64,000 nucleotides of DNA from Nesterenkonia xinjiangensis. Its GTDB lineage: Bacteria > Actinomycetota > Actinomycetes > Actinomycetales > Micrococcaceae. The stretch's first letter is position 1, and every line of letters begins with the position of its first letter. Shown here piece after piece: positions 44,060 to 62,539 of this stretch. Both the position numbers and the translations under genes were made by a program. Under the pieces are notes generated by a model that saw only the letters and a program-made list of their open reading frames with translations, was not told where the DNA came from and searched no databases. The DNA lies in contig NZ_JACCFY010000001.1 of NCBI RefSeq assembly GCF_013410745.1, positions 124,001 through 188,000 on the forward strand, given 5' to 3'.

Positions 44060-45330
44060 ACATCGCCGACCGCACCACCCTCACCATGCCCGGGCCGGTC
44101 AACGCGCACTCCCATGCCTTCCACCGGCTGCTGCGGGGCCGCACCCACGCCGGCCCGCACGGCGCCCCCGGGGACTTCTGGCGCTGGCGGGAGGAGATGT
44201 ACCGGTCCGCCGAGTCTCTGACCCCGGAGACCATGGAGCGGCTGGCCACCGCCGTCTATGCGGAGATGGCCGCCGCCGGCTGGACCGCCGTGGGCGAGTT
44301 CCACTACCTGCACCACGGTCTCGATGGCACCCCCTACGGGGCCGAGGACGACGGAGAGCACGCCATGGAGCGGGCCATGGCCCGGGCCGCCCGGACCGTG
44401 GGCCTGCGCCTGGTCCTGCTGGACACCTGCTACCTGCGCGGTGGGCTCTCCCCTGCCGGGGAGCAGCTGGAGCTCAGCCCTGTGCAGCGTCGCTACGCCG
44501 ATGCCGACGTCGGCGCCTGGGCCTCGCGCTGGGGACGGCTGCGTGCCGCTCTCGCTGAGGAGGACGCCGGAGCCGGGCTGGTCAGCCTGGGGGCGGCGGT
44601 GCACTCCCTGCGTGCCGTGGACGCCGCTCAGCTCGCCGAGATCGCCGGCTGGGCCGCGGAGCACCCCGAGGTGCCGCTGCACATCCACCTCTCGGAGCAG
44701 CCGGCGGAGAACGCGGCGGTGCAGGCCGCCCAGGGGATGAGCCCGACACGGCTGCTGCACGAGCACGGGCTGCTCAGTCCGCGGCTTTCCGCGGTCCACG
44801 CCACCCATCTCAGCGAGGAGGACATATCCCTGCTCGGGGAGGCTCGGGCCACCGTAGTGATGTGCCCGACCACCGAGGCCGACCTCGGTGACGGCATCGG
44901 CCCGGCCCGAGAGCTCGCCGATGCCGGGGTGGTGATCGCCCTCGGTTCGGACCAGCACGCCGTGGTGGATCCCTTCCTGGAGATGCGTGCCCTGGAACAC
45001 GGCGAGCGGCTGCGCAGCGGCGAGCGCGGACGGTTCAGTCCGGCCCAGCTGCGCCGGGCCTCCTCGGACGCCGGCCGGAACAGCCTCGGACTGCCGGCAG
45101 ATGCCGCCGAGGCGGAATGCGCTGACGATGCCGTCGTGGTGGACTGCGGCTCAGCCCGCACAGCCGGCGGGCACCCAGAGCAGCTGCCGCTGAGCGCCAC
45201 CGCCGCGGATGTGCTCTCCGTACGCGTGGGCGGTGAGGAGATCGCCCGTGAAGGCCGGCACCTTCAGCTCGGGGACCCGGCAGAGCTGTACCACGCTCTG
45301 TTCACCGACCATCCCGAGCTCAGGAGCTGA
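44056..45330 (+). CDS. hutF: Formimidoylglutamate deiminase
   Basis: A 424-residue amidohydrolase-superfamily enzyme turning N-formimidoylglutamate into N-formylglutamate and ammonia. PVNAHSHAFHRLLRGRTH (metal HxH), GEFHYLHH, HIHLSEQPAEN and ALGSDQHAVVD carry the metal and catalytic ligands. It starts at GTG 44056, overlapping the amidase stop. Homology begins almost at the first metal motif: most of the usual N-terminal strand domain of about 50 residues is absent. Confidence 0.93.
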   Translation: MNIADRTTLTMPGPVNAHSHAFHRLLRGRTHAGPHGAPGDFWRWREEMYRSAESLTPETMERLATAVYAEMAAAGWTAVGEFHYLHHGLDGTPYGAEDDGEHAMERAMARAARTVGLRLVLLDTCYLRGGLSPAGEQLELSPVQRRYADADVGAWASRWGRLRAALAEEDAGAGLVSLGAAVHSLRAVDAAQLAEIAGWAAEHPEVPLHIHLSEQPAENAAVQAAQGMSPTRLLHEHGLLSPRLSAVHATHLSEEDISLLGEARATVVMCPTTEADLGDGIGPARELADAGVVIALGSDQHAVVDPFLEMRALEHGERLRSGERGRFSPAQLRRASSDAGRNSLGLPADAAEAECADDAVVVDCGSARTAGGHPEQLPLSATAADVLSVRVGGEEIAREGRHLQLGDPAELYHALFTDHPELRS

Positions 45331-45331
45331 G

Positions 45332-46498
45332 ATGACCAGCACCAACCACTCCAGCACTGTGATCACCGGCATCGGTGAGCTCACCACCGTCGACCCCGAC
45401 CACCGAGTGCTCCAGGATGCCGCCGTGGCGATCGAGGACGGCCGGATCGCCTGGATCGGCCCCACGCGTCGGGCACCGGCGGCCGACGTCCGGTGGGACG
45501 CCGGCGGCCGTGCCGTGCTGCCCGGCTGGGTGGACTCCCACACGCACCTGGTCTTCGCCGGGGACCGTGGGGCCGAGTTCGAGGCTCGCATGGCCGGGGA
45601 GTCCTACAGCGCCGGCGGCATCGGGGTCACCATGGCCGCGACCCGCGCCGCAGACGACGCCGAGCTCGCCAGGCTGCTCGCCGCCCGAGTGGCGGAGGCT
45701 CGGGCGGGCGGCACGACCTTCCTGGAGACCAAGACCGGCTATGGGCTCAGCGTGGACGAGGAGGTGCGGCACGCCCGACTGGCCAGCGAGGCCGCCGACG
45801 TCGTCACCTTCCTCGGGGCGCATCTGGTGCCGCCGGGCGCGGAGGCCGACGAGTATCTCGACCAGGTGTGCGGCCCCATGCTGCAGGCGGTGAAGGACCA
45901 TGTGCAGTGGGCCGATGTGTTCTGCGAGCGCGGCGCCTTCGACGAGGACGCCTCCCGGCGGGTGCTCCTGGCCTGCCGAGAGGCCGGGCTCGGGCTGCGC
46001 GTGCACGGCAACCAGCTCGGCCCCGGCCCTGGGGTACGGCTGGCCGTGGAGCTGGGCGCGGCCAGCGTGGACCATGTCAACCACCTCGAGGACGCCGACG
46101 TCGAGGCTCTTGCCGGCTCCTCCACGGTGGCGACCTGTCTGCCGGCCTGTGATCTCTCCACCCGGCAGCCGCTGGCGCCGGGACGGCGTCTCCTCGATGC
46201 CGGAGCGGAGATCGCTCTGGCGTCGAACTGCAACCCGGGCACCAGCTACACCACGGCGATGGGCTTCTGTGTGGCCACCGCTGTGCTGCAGATGAAGCTG
46301 AGCCTGCACGAGGCAGTGCGCGCGGCCACGATGGGCGGGGCCCAGGCGCTGCGCGTGGCTGAGGAGGTCGGTTCCGTGGAGCTCGGCAAGCGCGCCGACC
46401 TGCAGGTGCTCGACGCCCCGGCGGCGATCCACCTGGCCTACCGGCCGGGGATGCCGCTGACCCACACGGTGTTCAAGGACGGCCGGCCCGACGCCTGA
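45332..46498 (+). CDS. hutI: Imidazolonepropionase
   Basis: A 388-residue enzyme hydrolysing imidazolonepropionate to formimidoylglutamate. Metal motif GWVDSHTHLVFAGDR, ETKTGYGLS, VHGNQLGPGPG, VDHVNHLEDADV and ALASNCNPGTSYT are diagnostic. ATG 45332 lies at the hutF stop. It is last of the operon and convergent with xerD. Confidence 0.96.
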   Translation: MTSTNHSSTVITGIGELTTVDPDHRVLQDAAVAIEDGRIAWIGPTRRAPAADVRWDAGGRAVLPGWVDSHTHLVFAGDRGAEFEARMAGESYSAGGIGVTMAATRAADDAELARLLAARVAEARAGGTTFLETKTGYGLSVDEEVRHARLASEAADVVTFLGAHLVPPGAEADEYLDQVCGPMLQAVKDHVQWADVFCERGAFDEDASRRVLLACREAGLGLRVHGNQLGPGPGVRLAVELGAASVDHVNHLEDADVEALAGSSTVATCLPACDLSTRQPLAPGRRLLDAGAEIALASNCNPGTSYTTAMGFCVATAVLQMKLSLHEAVRAATMGGAQALRVAEEVGSVELGKRADLQVLDAPAAIHLAYRPGMPLTHTVFKDGRPDA

Positions 46499-46523
46499 GG
46501 CCGGTACGAGAGCCCAGGTGCGG

Positions 46524-51096
<4,573 letters not shown>

Positions 51097-51100
<4 letters not shown>

Positions 51101-52122
51101 GGGGCGTCTCCCTGCGTGTCTCCCGGAGTGCCCGCCGTCATCTCTGAACCCATCGGGTGGGCCGCGGGGCGTTCGTCCGTGGTGACGGTGTTGCTCGCGT
51201 CCACCGGGCCGCGCCAGCCTGAGGTCGGAAGGTTGAACTTGTCCACGAGCCGCTCGGAGAACGGCGTCTGGTGGACCCGGGCGAGCAGGACGGGCTCGTC
51301 CGATCGGGTGACCTCCACCCGGGAGCCGGCGGGCAGCTCGGTGGAGCGACGGCCGTCGCACCACAGCACGCCCTGTTCGTCCTCACGCTGAAGGACCTCG
51401 ACGGCGAGGACCGAGTCCGGGGCCACGACCAGGGGGCGGGCGAACAGCGCGTGGGCGGAGATGGGCACCATGACCAGCGCCTCGACCTCGGGCCAGACCA
51501 CCGGCCCCCCTGCGGAGAACGCATAGGCGGTGGATCCGGTGGGGGTCGCCATCACGACGCCGTCACAGCCGAAGGCGGAGATGGGCCGTCCGTCGACCTC
51601 CACGACGAGGTCGACCATGCGTTCCCGGGAGTGCTTCTCCACGCTGGCCTCGTTGAGCGCCCAAGTGCTGCCGACATGTTCGCCGGCGTGCCAGACCTGC
51701 ACATCGATGGCCATCCGGCGCTCCACCGTGTAGTCCTGATCGACCACCCATTCGACCGAGGAGTCCAGCTCGGTGCGCTCGGATTCGGCGAGGAAACCCA
51801 CATGGCCCAGGTTGACGCCCATCAGAGGAAGCTCAGCGCCTCGGACCAGCTCGGCTGCCCGGAGGATGGAACCGTCCCCGCCCAGGACCATGCCCACCTC
51901 ACATCGGGACAGCGGGACCTCTTTTCCTGCGACGGCGAGGGGGACGTCCCGCAGCCGGTCCCCCACGACCTGGGCGAGGGACTCGATGTCCCGGGCGAGC
52001 ATGACCGGGGTCAGTCCGGCCTGATGGAGCCTCTCGGCGACAGTCGCGGCGGCGTCCACGGCGTCATGGCGCCCGGTATGGGCGAGTACCAGGATCTCCC
52101 GCCTGCGGTCCGCCTCCGTCAT
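51097..52122 (-). CDS. nadK: NAD kinase
   Basis: A 341-residue enzyme phosphorylating NAD to NADP. GMVLGGDGSILRAAELV holds the GGDG motif, with LMGVNLGHVGFLAE, and TPTGSTAYAFSAGGP the NAD-binding loop. The C-terminal 40 residues (PSGWRG onwards) are low complexity. It lies between tlyA and recN as in other actinobacteria. Confidence 0.96.
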
Positions 52123-52139
52123 GGCACCTCCAGTGTGGT

Positions 52140-52949
52140 TCAGTCGTGGTAGTCGAGCTGTTCCAGCCTAGCGGCCAGGACCGACGCGCCGCTGCACGGC
52201 TCCCCCGCGCCGCCCTCGGGGCTACGCAGATGGAGGAAGAACTCGAGGTTGCCGTCCTGGCCGGGCAGCTGGGAGCGATGGGCGGCGAGCAGGCGCAGCC
52301 CGGTCTCCTCCGCGGAGTCCACCACACCGATCACCGCCTCCCGTCGCAGGTCAGGGCTGGTGACCACGCCGGTGCGGGAGAGCCGCTCACGGCCCACCTC
52401 GAACTGCGGCTTGACCATCAGCAGCAGGTCCGCGCCGACGGCGGCCTGGGCGGCGAGCTGAGCCATCACCAGGCGCAGCGAGATGAAGGAGAGGTCGGCG
52501 ACGATCAGCGCGAATGGCTCCCCGAGAGCACCCGGCTCCAGGTGTCTCAAGTTCAGTCCCTCGTGGTTCTCCACCCGGGGGTCCTCGCGCAGTCCCACGG
52601 CGAGCTGGTCATGTCCGACGTCGACGGCGACCACCCGAGCGGCACCACGGTCCAGGAGGACCTGGGTGAATCCTCCGGTCGAGGCACCGGCGTCCAGACA
52701 GCGCCGACCGGCCACGACGATATCGGGGCGGGCCTTCAGGGCGCCGAGCAGCTTGTGCGCCGCTCGGCTCACCCAGGGGTCCGTGACGGTGACCTTCACC
52801 GACTGGCCCGGCCGCACGGCGGCTGAAGGCTTGGTGACCGTGAGTCCGTCCAGGGTCACGGCGCCGGCGCTGATCAGCTGCCCCGCGCGGGTGCGGCTGG
52901 CCGCCAGTCCTCGGGCGACCAGGGCACGGTCGAGTCGTTCGGTAGGCAT
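52140..52949 (-). CDS. tlyA: TlyA-family rRNA 2'-O-methyltransferase
   Basis: A 269-residue protein with an N-terminal S4 RNA-binding domain (ERLDRALVARGLAASRTRAG) and an FtsJ-like methyltransferase domain (CLDAGASTGGFTQVLLDRGA, VAVDVGHDQLA, MVKPQFEVGRE). M. tuberculosis TlyA methylates C1409 of 16S and C1920 of 23S rRNA, which influences capreomycin sensitivity. ATG 52949 is chosen because homology begins there. Confidence 0.95.
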   Translation of the reverse strand: MPTERLDRALVARGLAASRTRAGQLISAGAVTLDGLTVTKPSAAVRPGQSVKVTVTDPWVSRAAHKLLGALKARPDIVVAGRRCLDAGASTGGFTQVLLDRGAARVVAVDVGHDQLAVGLREDPRVENHEGLNLRHLEPGALGEPFALIVADLSFISLRLVMAQLAAQAAVGADLLLMVKPQFEVGRERLSRTGVVTSPDLRREAVIGVVDSAEETGLRLLAAHRSQLPGQDGNLEFFLHLRSPEGGAGEPCSGASVLAARLEQLDYHD

Positions 52950-52974
52950 CGGGTGGCGTCGCTCCTCGGCCGAC

Positions 52975-53103
52975 TCAGTCCCGAGCCGTGGCCTCGAGCC
53001 GGGCCGACAGGTCACGATGCAGCTGCTCGGCGGCACCGATGTGCTCCTCGAGCTCCTCCAGTGTCATACCCTGAGGGTCCTCCTGAGGGGACGTATGCGT
53101 CAT
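52975..53103 (-). CDS. Small hypothetical protein (42 residues)
   Basis: The frame from ATG 53103 overlaps the HAD-IIA stop by ATGA and ends at 52975, before tlyA. The product is acidic and helical: MTLEELEEHIGAAEQLH then LSARLEATARD, a probable short coiled coil. The four-base overlap and its position in a conserved operon support a real gene. Function unknown. Confidence 0.65.
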   Translation of the reverse strand: MTHTSPQEDPQGMTLEELEEHIGAAEQLHRDLSARLEATARD

Positions 53104-53915
53104 GTCACGGCTCCTGCGGGATCCTCGGCGAACAGCTCGGACAGCGAATCGATCACATGGTCCGGGCGGTGGGCGGTGTCGGCTGCGGCGGCGCTCTCCC
53201 GAGAGTCGATGCCGGTCAGCACCAGGACTGTGGTGAATCGGGCACGGTTGCCGCCGAGGATGTCGGTGTCGAGCCGGTCGCCGATGACCAGCGGCGCCTG
53301 GAGCCCCAGAGACTCGGCGGCCTGCTGGAACAGCAGCGGCTCCGGCTTCCCTGCCGCAGTGGGGATCGTCCCGGTGGCCCGGCCGATGGTCTCGACGAGC
53401 GCTCCGTTGCCGGGGGCGATGCCGTGTTCGCGCGGGATGGTCATGTCCAGATTGGTGGCGAACCAGCGGGCGCCGTCGTTGACAGCGAACGCCGCCTCAG
53501 CCAGATCCGTCCAGCGCAGCTGGGGATCGAAGCCTTGGATGACCGCGGCGGGACGAGCGGCGGCGGAGTCCACGACGCGATAACCCGCCGCCTCGACCAG
53601 CTGACGCAGGTAGGCGCTTCCGGTGACCATGACCTTCGCCCCCGCGGGGACCTCGCGGCCCATCAGAGCTACGCCGGCAGGCGCGGAGCCGAAGACCTCA
53701 CTGGCCGAGGCCACCATGCCCAGGTCGTTCAGATGCGCAGCGATCTCCTCGGCCGAGCGGGAGGCGTTGTTGGTCACGAAGCCGCAGGGGGTTTCTCGGC
53801 GACGCAGCTCCTCGAGAGCAGACACCGCCCCGTCGACGGCCCGGGGCCCCGCGTAGAGCACACCGTCGAGGTCGAAGAGGACACCGTCGTGCTGGTCCAT
53901 CAGGCTTCGGCTCAT
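53100..53915 (-). CDS. HAD-IIA hydrolase (NagD-like phosphatase)
   Basis: A 271-residue HAD phosphatase. Motif I is GVLFDLDGVLYAGP, motif II the Asn/Thr in FVTNNASRSAEE, and the IIA cap includes VIQGFDPQLRW; motif III/IV are GKPEPLL and PLVIGDRLDTDILGGNRA. Actinobacterial homologues (Rv1692) are glycerol-3-phosphate phosphatases, a plausible role here. It overlaps the TPR gene upstream and the small ORF downstream. Confidence 0.92.
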   Translation of the reverse strand: MSRSLMDQHDGVLFDLDGVLYAGPRAVDGAVSALEELRRRETPCGFVTNNASRSAEEIAAHLNDLGMVASASEVFGSAPAGVALMGREVPAGAKVMVTGSAYLRQLVEAAGYRVVDSAAARPAAVIQGFDPQLRWTDLAEAAFAVNDGARWFATNLDMTIPREHGIAPGNGALVETIGRATGTIPTAAGKPEPLLFQQAAESLGLQAPLVIGDRLDTDILGGNRARFTTVLVLTGIDSRESAAAADTAHRPDHVIDSLSELFAEDPAGAVT

Positions 53916-54775
53916 GCCTCGCCCTCCGCGCGCTGCTCCTTGTCCGGAGTTCCCATGACGTCCTTCACCTTAGGCAGCGCGGCAGGTTCGTCGTCGAAGT
54001 CCATGATCTCCGGCGACTCGAACGCACCGGTGCCCAGAGCCTGCTCCGCCACGAACGACTGACGGCGCCACTGCTGGGCCTCGTCCTGCCGTCCCACGTG
54101 CTCCAGCGCCTCGGCGTAGGCCGAGAAGAGCCGCGGAGAGAAGCTGAAGGCCCGATCCTTCTGCAGCTCCGGAACCTCCAGGGCGCTGACGGCGGACGCA
54201 TGATCGCCCAGGTCCGCATGCGCGCCGGCGACGACGATCGCCAGTTCTGCGCGAATCGCACCCTTGAGCTGACGCGCCTCTTCGCTCTCTCCGAGTTCCA
54301 CGGCCTTCTCCGGACGGCCGAGCCCGCGTTCACAGTCCGCCTGGACCGGCAGGTGCGCCTGGTCCCCACTGATGCGGCGGTAGGTGCGCAGCTCACGCAC
54401 GGCCTCGGCATAGTCGCCGGCGGCATAGGAGGTGAGCCCCACCGCCTCTCGCACCAGCGCGAGGCGACCCCCACGACGGGACGCCGCCAGGGCGTGCTCC
54501 TGAGCGAGGGCGGGATCGACGTCGATCAGCCTGCCCGCCATCACCAGATGCTTGGCGACCAGCTTCCGATTGTTGTCATTGAGGGTGCCCAACTGTCGGG
54601 AGGCCTCACGGTCGAGCTCACGGCCGGTGACGTCCTCATCGATCTCCGGCGACCGCGCACGGTCCTCGCGATTGGAGCGGCGCATGTCGTGCGGCCGCCG
54701 CGAGGGGCGCTGGTCGGGGCGCTCGGGCCGGCCGCGGTACGGCCCCCGGCGTCGATCGTCGTCTCGAGAGTTCAC
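53912..54775 (-). CDS. TPR-like hypothetical protein
   Basis: A 287-residue protein. The first 50 residues are very rich in Arg, Asp and Pro and probably disordered. The rest is helical with degenerate tetratricopeptide repeats (AGDYAEAVRELRTYRRI, AHADLGDHASAVSALE, FSAYAEALEHVGRQDEA). It corresponds to the TPR gene found between tyrS and the HAD gene in actinobacteria (Rv1691-like). Function unknown. Confidence 0.85.
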   Translation of the reverse strand: MNSRDDDRRRGPYRGRPERPDQRPSRRPHDMRRSNREDRARSPEIDEDVTGRELDREASRQLGTLNDNNRKLVAKHLVMAGRLIDVDPALAQEHALAASRRGGRLALVREAVGLTSYAAGDYAEAVRELRTYRRISGDQAHLPVQADCERGLGRPEKAVELGESEEARQLKGAIRAELAIVVAGAHADLGDHASAVSALEVPELQKDRAFSFSPRLFSAYAEALEHVGRQDEAQQWRRQSFVAEQALGTGAFESPEIMDFDDEPAALPKVKDVMGTPDKEQRAEGEA

Positions 54776-54848
54776 TGATCCAGGATACCTTTCCGGACGG
54801 AGTCGGCGGCTCAGGGGAGCTGCGGACTCTCATGGTCCGCACACACGA

Positions 54849-54896
54849 CAAGAGCCGAGGCGGAGAATCATCGTTGACTCTCCGACTCGGCTCTTG
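54849..54896 (-). terminator. Terminator of the rRNA operon
   Basis: CAAGAGCCGAG pairs with CTCGGCTCTTG, with a further CGGAGA/TCTCCG pairing inside, about 12 bp beyond the 5S 3' end. A long GC-rich stem without a clear U-run. Confidence 0.75.
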
Positions 54897-54908
54897 CACT
54901 GAAGTGGT

Positions 54909-55026
54909 GTCCGGCGGTGACCTACTCTCCCACACACTCCCGTGTGCAGTACCATCGGCGCTGTGGGTCTTAGCTTCCGGGTTCGGGATGGGACCGGGCG
55001 TTTCCCCCACGCTATGACCGCCGTAA
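54909..55026 (-). rRNA. rrf: 5S ribosomal RNA
   Basis: The minus strand reads GTTACGGCGGTCATAGCG at the start and ends with the complementary GTCACCGCCGGAC; the internal CCCGAACCCGGAAGCTAAG is the conserved loop region of bacterial 5S rRNA. Ends are placed by pairing of the terminal helix, to within a few bases. Confidence 0.93.
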
Positions 55027-55257
55027 CTCTCTCAACCCAACCACACACCACCACAAGCATGGCGTATGACGGGTAAACCTGTTACGAAACACTGTTCAAT
55101 TCTCACCACCCACCCACACCACAACAAACATCGTCCATGTGGGGGGGGGGTAGGGCTTATTGGTCAGGGACCGCCTAGTGGACGCGAGCACGCTAGTGTT
55201 CTCAAATGATTCTTGCAGAGCACCCATACCAGACACACGAAGCATGCGTATCAAGTA
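55027..55257 (-). other. 23S-5S internal transcribed spacer
   Basis: About 230 bases without tRNA. It contains a run of ten G on the plus strand at 55141-55150 (C10 in the transcript). Confidence 0.7.
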
Positions 55258-60452
<5,195 letters not shown>

Positions 60453-60790
60453 AATGAGAAGAAACCAGAACACACACCGCACCAGTCCCCAAGACACTGA
60501 TGGACGATCATGCCGGAAAAACACGATCACCACAGCATCCCTCACAGGAACCAGCCAGGCATGCGATCCAGATAAAACGATCCTTAGCTGATACGTGACA
60601 CCACCACGGGGGTGGCAGCATCACGCCAACCAAATAATCAATACTTTGGTATCAACAAACTTGGCACACTATTGAGTTCTCAAACAACAGGCGCTCCCGG
60701 CACCACCGGAAGAAAACCACTTACCTAGAATATCATATCATATTCTGTGTTCTTAGTTTTCGTTTCCGGATCGCTCCGAAGCAACTTTTC
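60453..60790 (-). other. rRNA operon leader
   Basis: The transcribed leader upstream of 16S. Positions 60652-60689 read on the minus strand as the TTTGAGAACTCAATAGTGTG type element common in actinobacterial rrn leaders, thought to be involved in antitermination or processing. An imperfect palindrome AGAATAT-N6-ATATTCT lies at 60727-60746. Confidence 0.6.
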
Positions 60791-60791
60791 C

Positions 60792-60821
60792 ATCCTAGAA
60801 CATTTCGTTTCCGGCTGTCAA
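60792..60821 (-). promoter_or_regulatory. rrn promoter, proximal
   Basis: On the minus strand TTGACA (60821-60816), an 18 bp spacer and TAGGAT (60797-60792). Confidence 0.65.
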
Positions 60822-60859
60822 ACCCGGTCCCGATCGATCCTCTGGACGGCAACTTCTCT

Positions 60860-60888
60860 ATCTTACCCTCCTCGATCTCTCCGTGCAA
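60860..60888 (-). promoter_or_regulatory. rrn promoter, middle
   Basis: On the minus strand TTGCAC (60888-60883), a 17 bp spacer and TAAGAT (60865-60860). Confidence 0.5.
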
Positions 60889-61027
60889 ACTCGGTGTCTC
60901 ACCGGGTTTTCGGGCGCGATCGTCGAAGCTATGAATTTAAGAAGCTGTGCGACGAGAAGTCGCGAAGTGCTCTGGACCGGGTTTCTGCCTCTCGGCTTTC
61001 CGCCCTGTGCCCTGAGCACGAGAAGAG

Positions 61028-61056
61028 ACTCTACACAGGGCTCGAGGCGTATGCAA
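61028..61056 (-). promoter_or_regulatory. rrn promoter, distal
   Basis: On the minus strand TTGCAT (61056-61051), a 17 bp spacer and TAGAGT (61033-61028). Confidence 0.45.
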
Positions 61057-61089
61057 ACCAGAATCGGGGTGACCTGCATCTCTTACGGG

Positions 61090-61135
61090 AGAAGCCGCAG
61101 GATCGGCGTCCATAGGGCGCTGACCTGCGGCTTCT
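61090..61135. terminator. Terminator-like hairpin after tyrS
   Basis: AGAAGCCGCAG and CTGCGGCTTCT form a perfect 11 bp stem with a 24-base loop, between the tyrS stop and the first rrn promoter. It probably ends tyrS transcription before the rRNA operon. Confidence 0.6.
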
Positions 61136-61157
61136 CTCGAGGAGGCAGAATTTCTGA

Positions 61158-62486
61158 TCAGTCTCCGCCGCTGCGCACGATCGCGAGGTTCTTTTTTCCG
61201 CGCCGCAGCACCAGGTACTGGCCGAAGAGCCACTCGCCGGAGGACACGGGCACCTCGCCGTCGTCGACCTTGGTGTTGTTCACGTAGGCGCCGCCGTCCT
61301 TGACGGCACGCCGCGCCTCGGACTTCGAACCCACCAGTCCCGTCGCGACCAGAGCCTCTACGACCGTGGCAGACTCGGCCGGCAGCTCTGCCACCGGCAG
61401 CTCCGCCGAGGCGCCGCGCAGCGTGGGCTCATCGATCTCGGAGATCTCCCCCTTGCCGAACAGCGCCTCAGAGGCGGCGATGACCTTCCGTGTCGTCTCC
61501 TCCCCGTGAACCAGGGTGGTCACGTCCCAGGCGAGGGCCTTCTGCGCCTGCCGGGCGAAGGGGCGCTCCTCGACCTCGCGCGCCAGGGCTTCGATCTCCT
61601 CCCGGCTGCGGAAGGTGAAGACCTTGAGCCGATCGATCACATCGGCGTCGGCCTGGTTCAGCCAGTACTGGTAGAACGTGTACGGCGAACAGAGCTCGGC
61701 GTCGATCCAGATGGCGTTGCCTTCGGACTTGCCGAGCTTGGTGCCGTCAGAGTTGGTGATCAGCGGAGTGCCCAACGCATGGACGTGCGCATTCTCCACC
61801 CGACGGACCAGCTCAGTGCCAGAGGTGATGTTCCCCCACTGATCGGAGCCCCCGAACTGCAGGGTGCAGTCGTACTCGCGGTAGAGCTGCAGGTAGTCGA
61901 GTCCCTGCAGGATCTGGTAGCTGAACTCCGTGTAGGAGAGGCCCTCCTCGGAGCTCAGCCGTTTGGCCACCAGGTCCTTCTTGATCATGGTGCCCACCCG
62001 GAAGTACCTCCCGATGTCCCGGAGGAACTCGATGGCGCTGATTCCCTGGGTCCAGTCCAGGTTGTTGACCATGCGCGCGGCGTTCTCCCCCTCGAAGGAG
62101 ATGTAGGGCCGGACCTGGTCCTGGATGCTCTGCACCCAGCCGGCCACGGTCTCCGGAGTGTTGAGCACACGCTCCCCGGAGGCACGCGGGTCCCCAATCA
62201 GCCCCGTGGACCCGCCCACCAGGGCCAGCGGCTTATGACCGGCCAGCTGGATGCGGCGCATCGTCAGCAGCTGCACCAGGTGTCCCAGGTGCAGGGAGGC
62301 CGCGGTCGGGTCGAAGCCGCAGTAATAGGTGAGGGTCTCCCCAGCCAGCGCCTCTTCGAGGGCGGTCTCATCGGTGGACACCTGCACGAGGCCGCGCCAC
62401 TTCAGCTCCTGCCAGATGTTCTCGAAGCTGTCATCATTGCGCTGCTCGGTCAGCCCAGGGGTGTTCTCCACGAGGTTCTTCTCCAT
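61158..62486 (-). CDS. tyrS: Tyrosyl-tRNA synthetase
   Basis: A 442-residue class I synthetase. HIGH-type motif SLHLGHLVQ, tyrosine-binding YCGFDPTAAS, QFGGSDQWGN and the KMSKS-type loop in DGTKLGKSEG. An S4 domain at the C-terminus (RRAVKDGGAYVNNTKV) binds tRNA. ATG 62486 is preferred; GTG 62489 is adjacent. No T-box or other leader is evident in the short gap to the upstream gene. Confidence 0.96.
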   Translation of the reverse strand: MEKNLVENTPGLTEQRNDDSFENIWQELKWRGLVQVSTDETALEEALAGETLTYYCGFDPTAASLHLGHLVQLLTMRRIQLAGHKPLALVGGSTGLIGDPRASGERVLNTPETVAGWVQSIQDQVRPYISFEGENAARMVNNLDWTQGISAIEFLRDIGRYFRVGTMIKKDLVAKRLSSEEGLSYTEFSYQILQGLDYLQLYREYDCTLQFGGSDQWGNITSGTELVRRVENAHVHALGTPLITNSDGTKLGKSEGNAIWIDAELCSPYTFYQYWLNQADADVIDRLKVFTFRSREEIEALAREVEERPFARQAQKALAWDVTTLVHGEETTRKVIAASEALFGKGEISEIDEPTLRGASAELPVAELPAESATVVEALVATGLVGSKSEARRAVKDGGAYVNNTKVDDGEVPVSSGEWLFGQYLVLRRGKKNLAIVRSGGD

Positions 62487-62539
62487 CACAACTCGTACGG
62501 TAGCAGTGTCGAGCCGCGATATGCCGCCCGACATTCAGG

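Noticed and set aside
60747-61287. Open frames upstream of 16S
   Set aside because: They overlap three promoter-like elements and the tyrS 3' hairpin; no homology.
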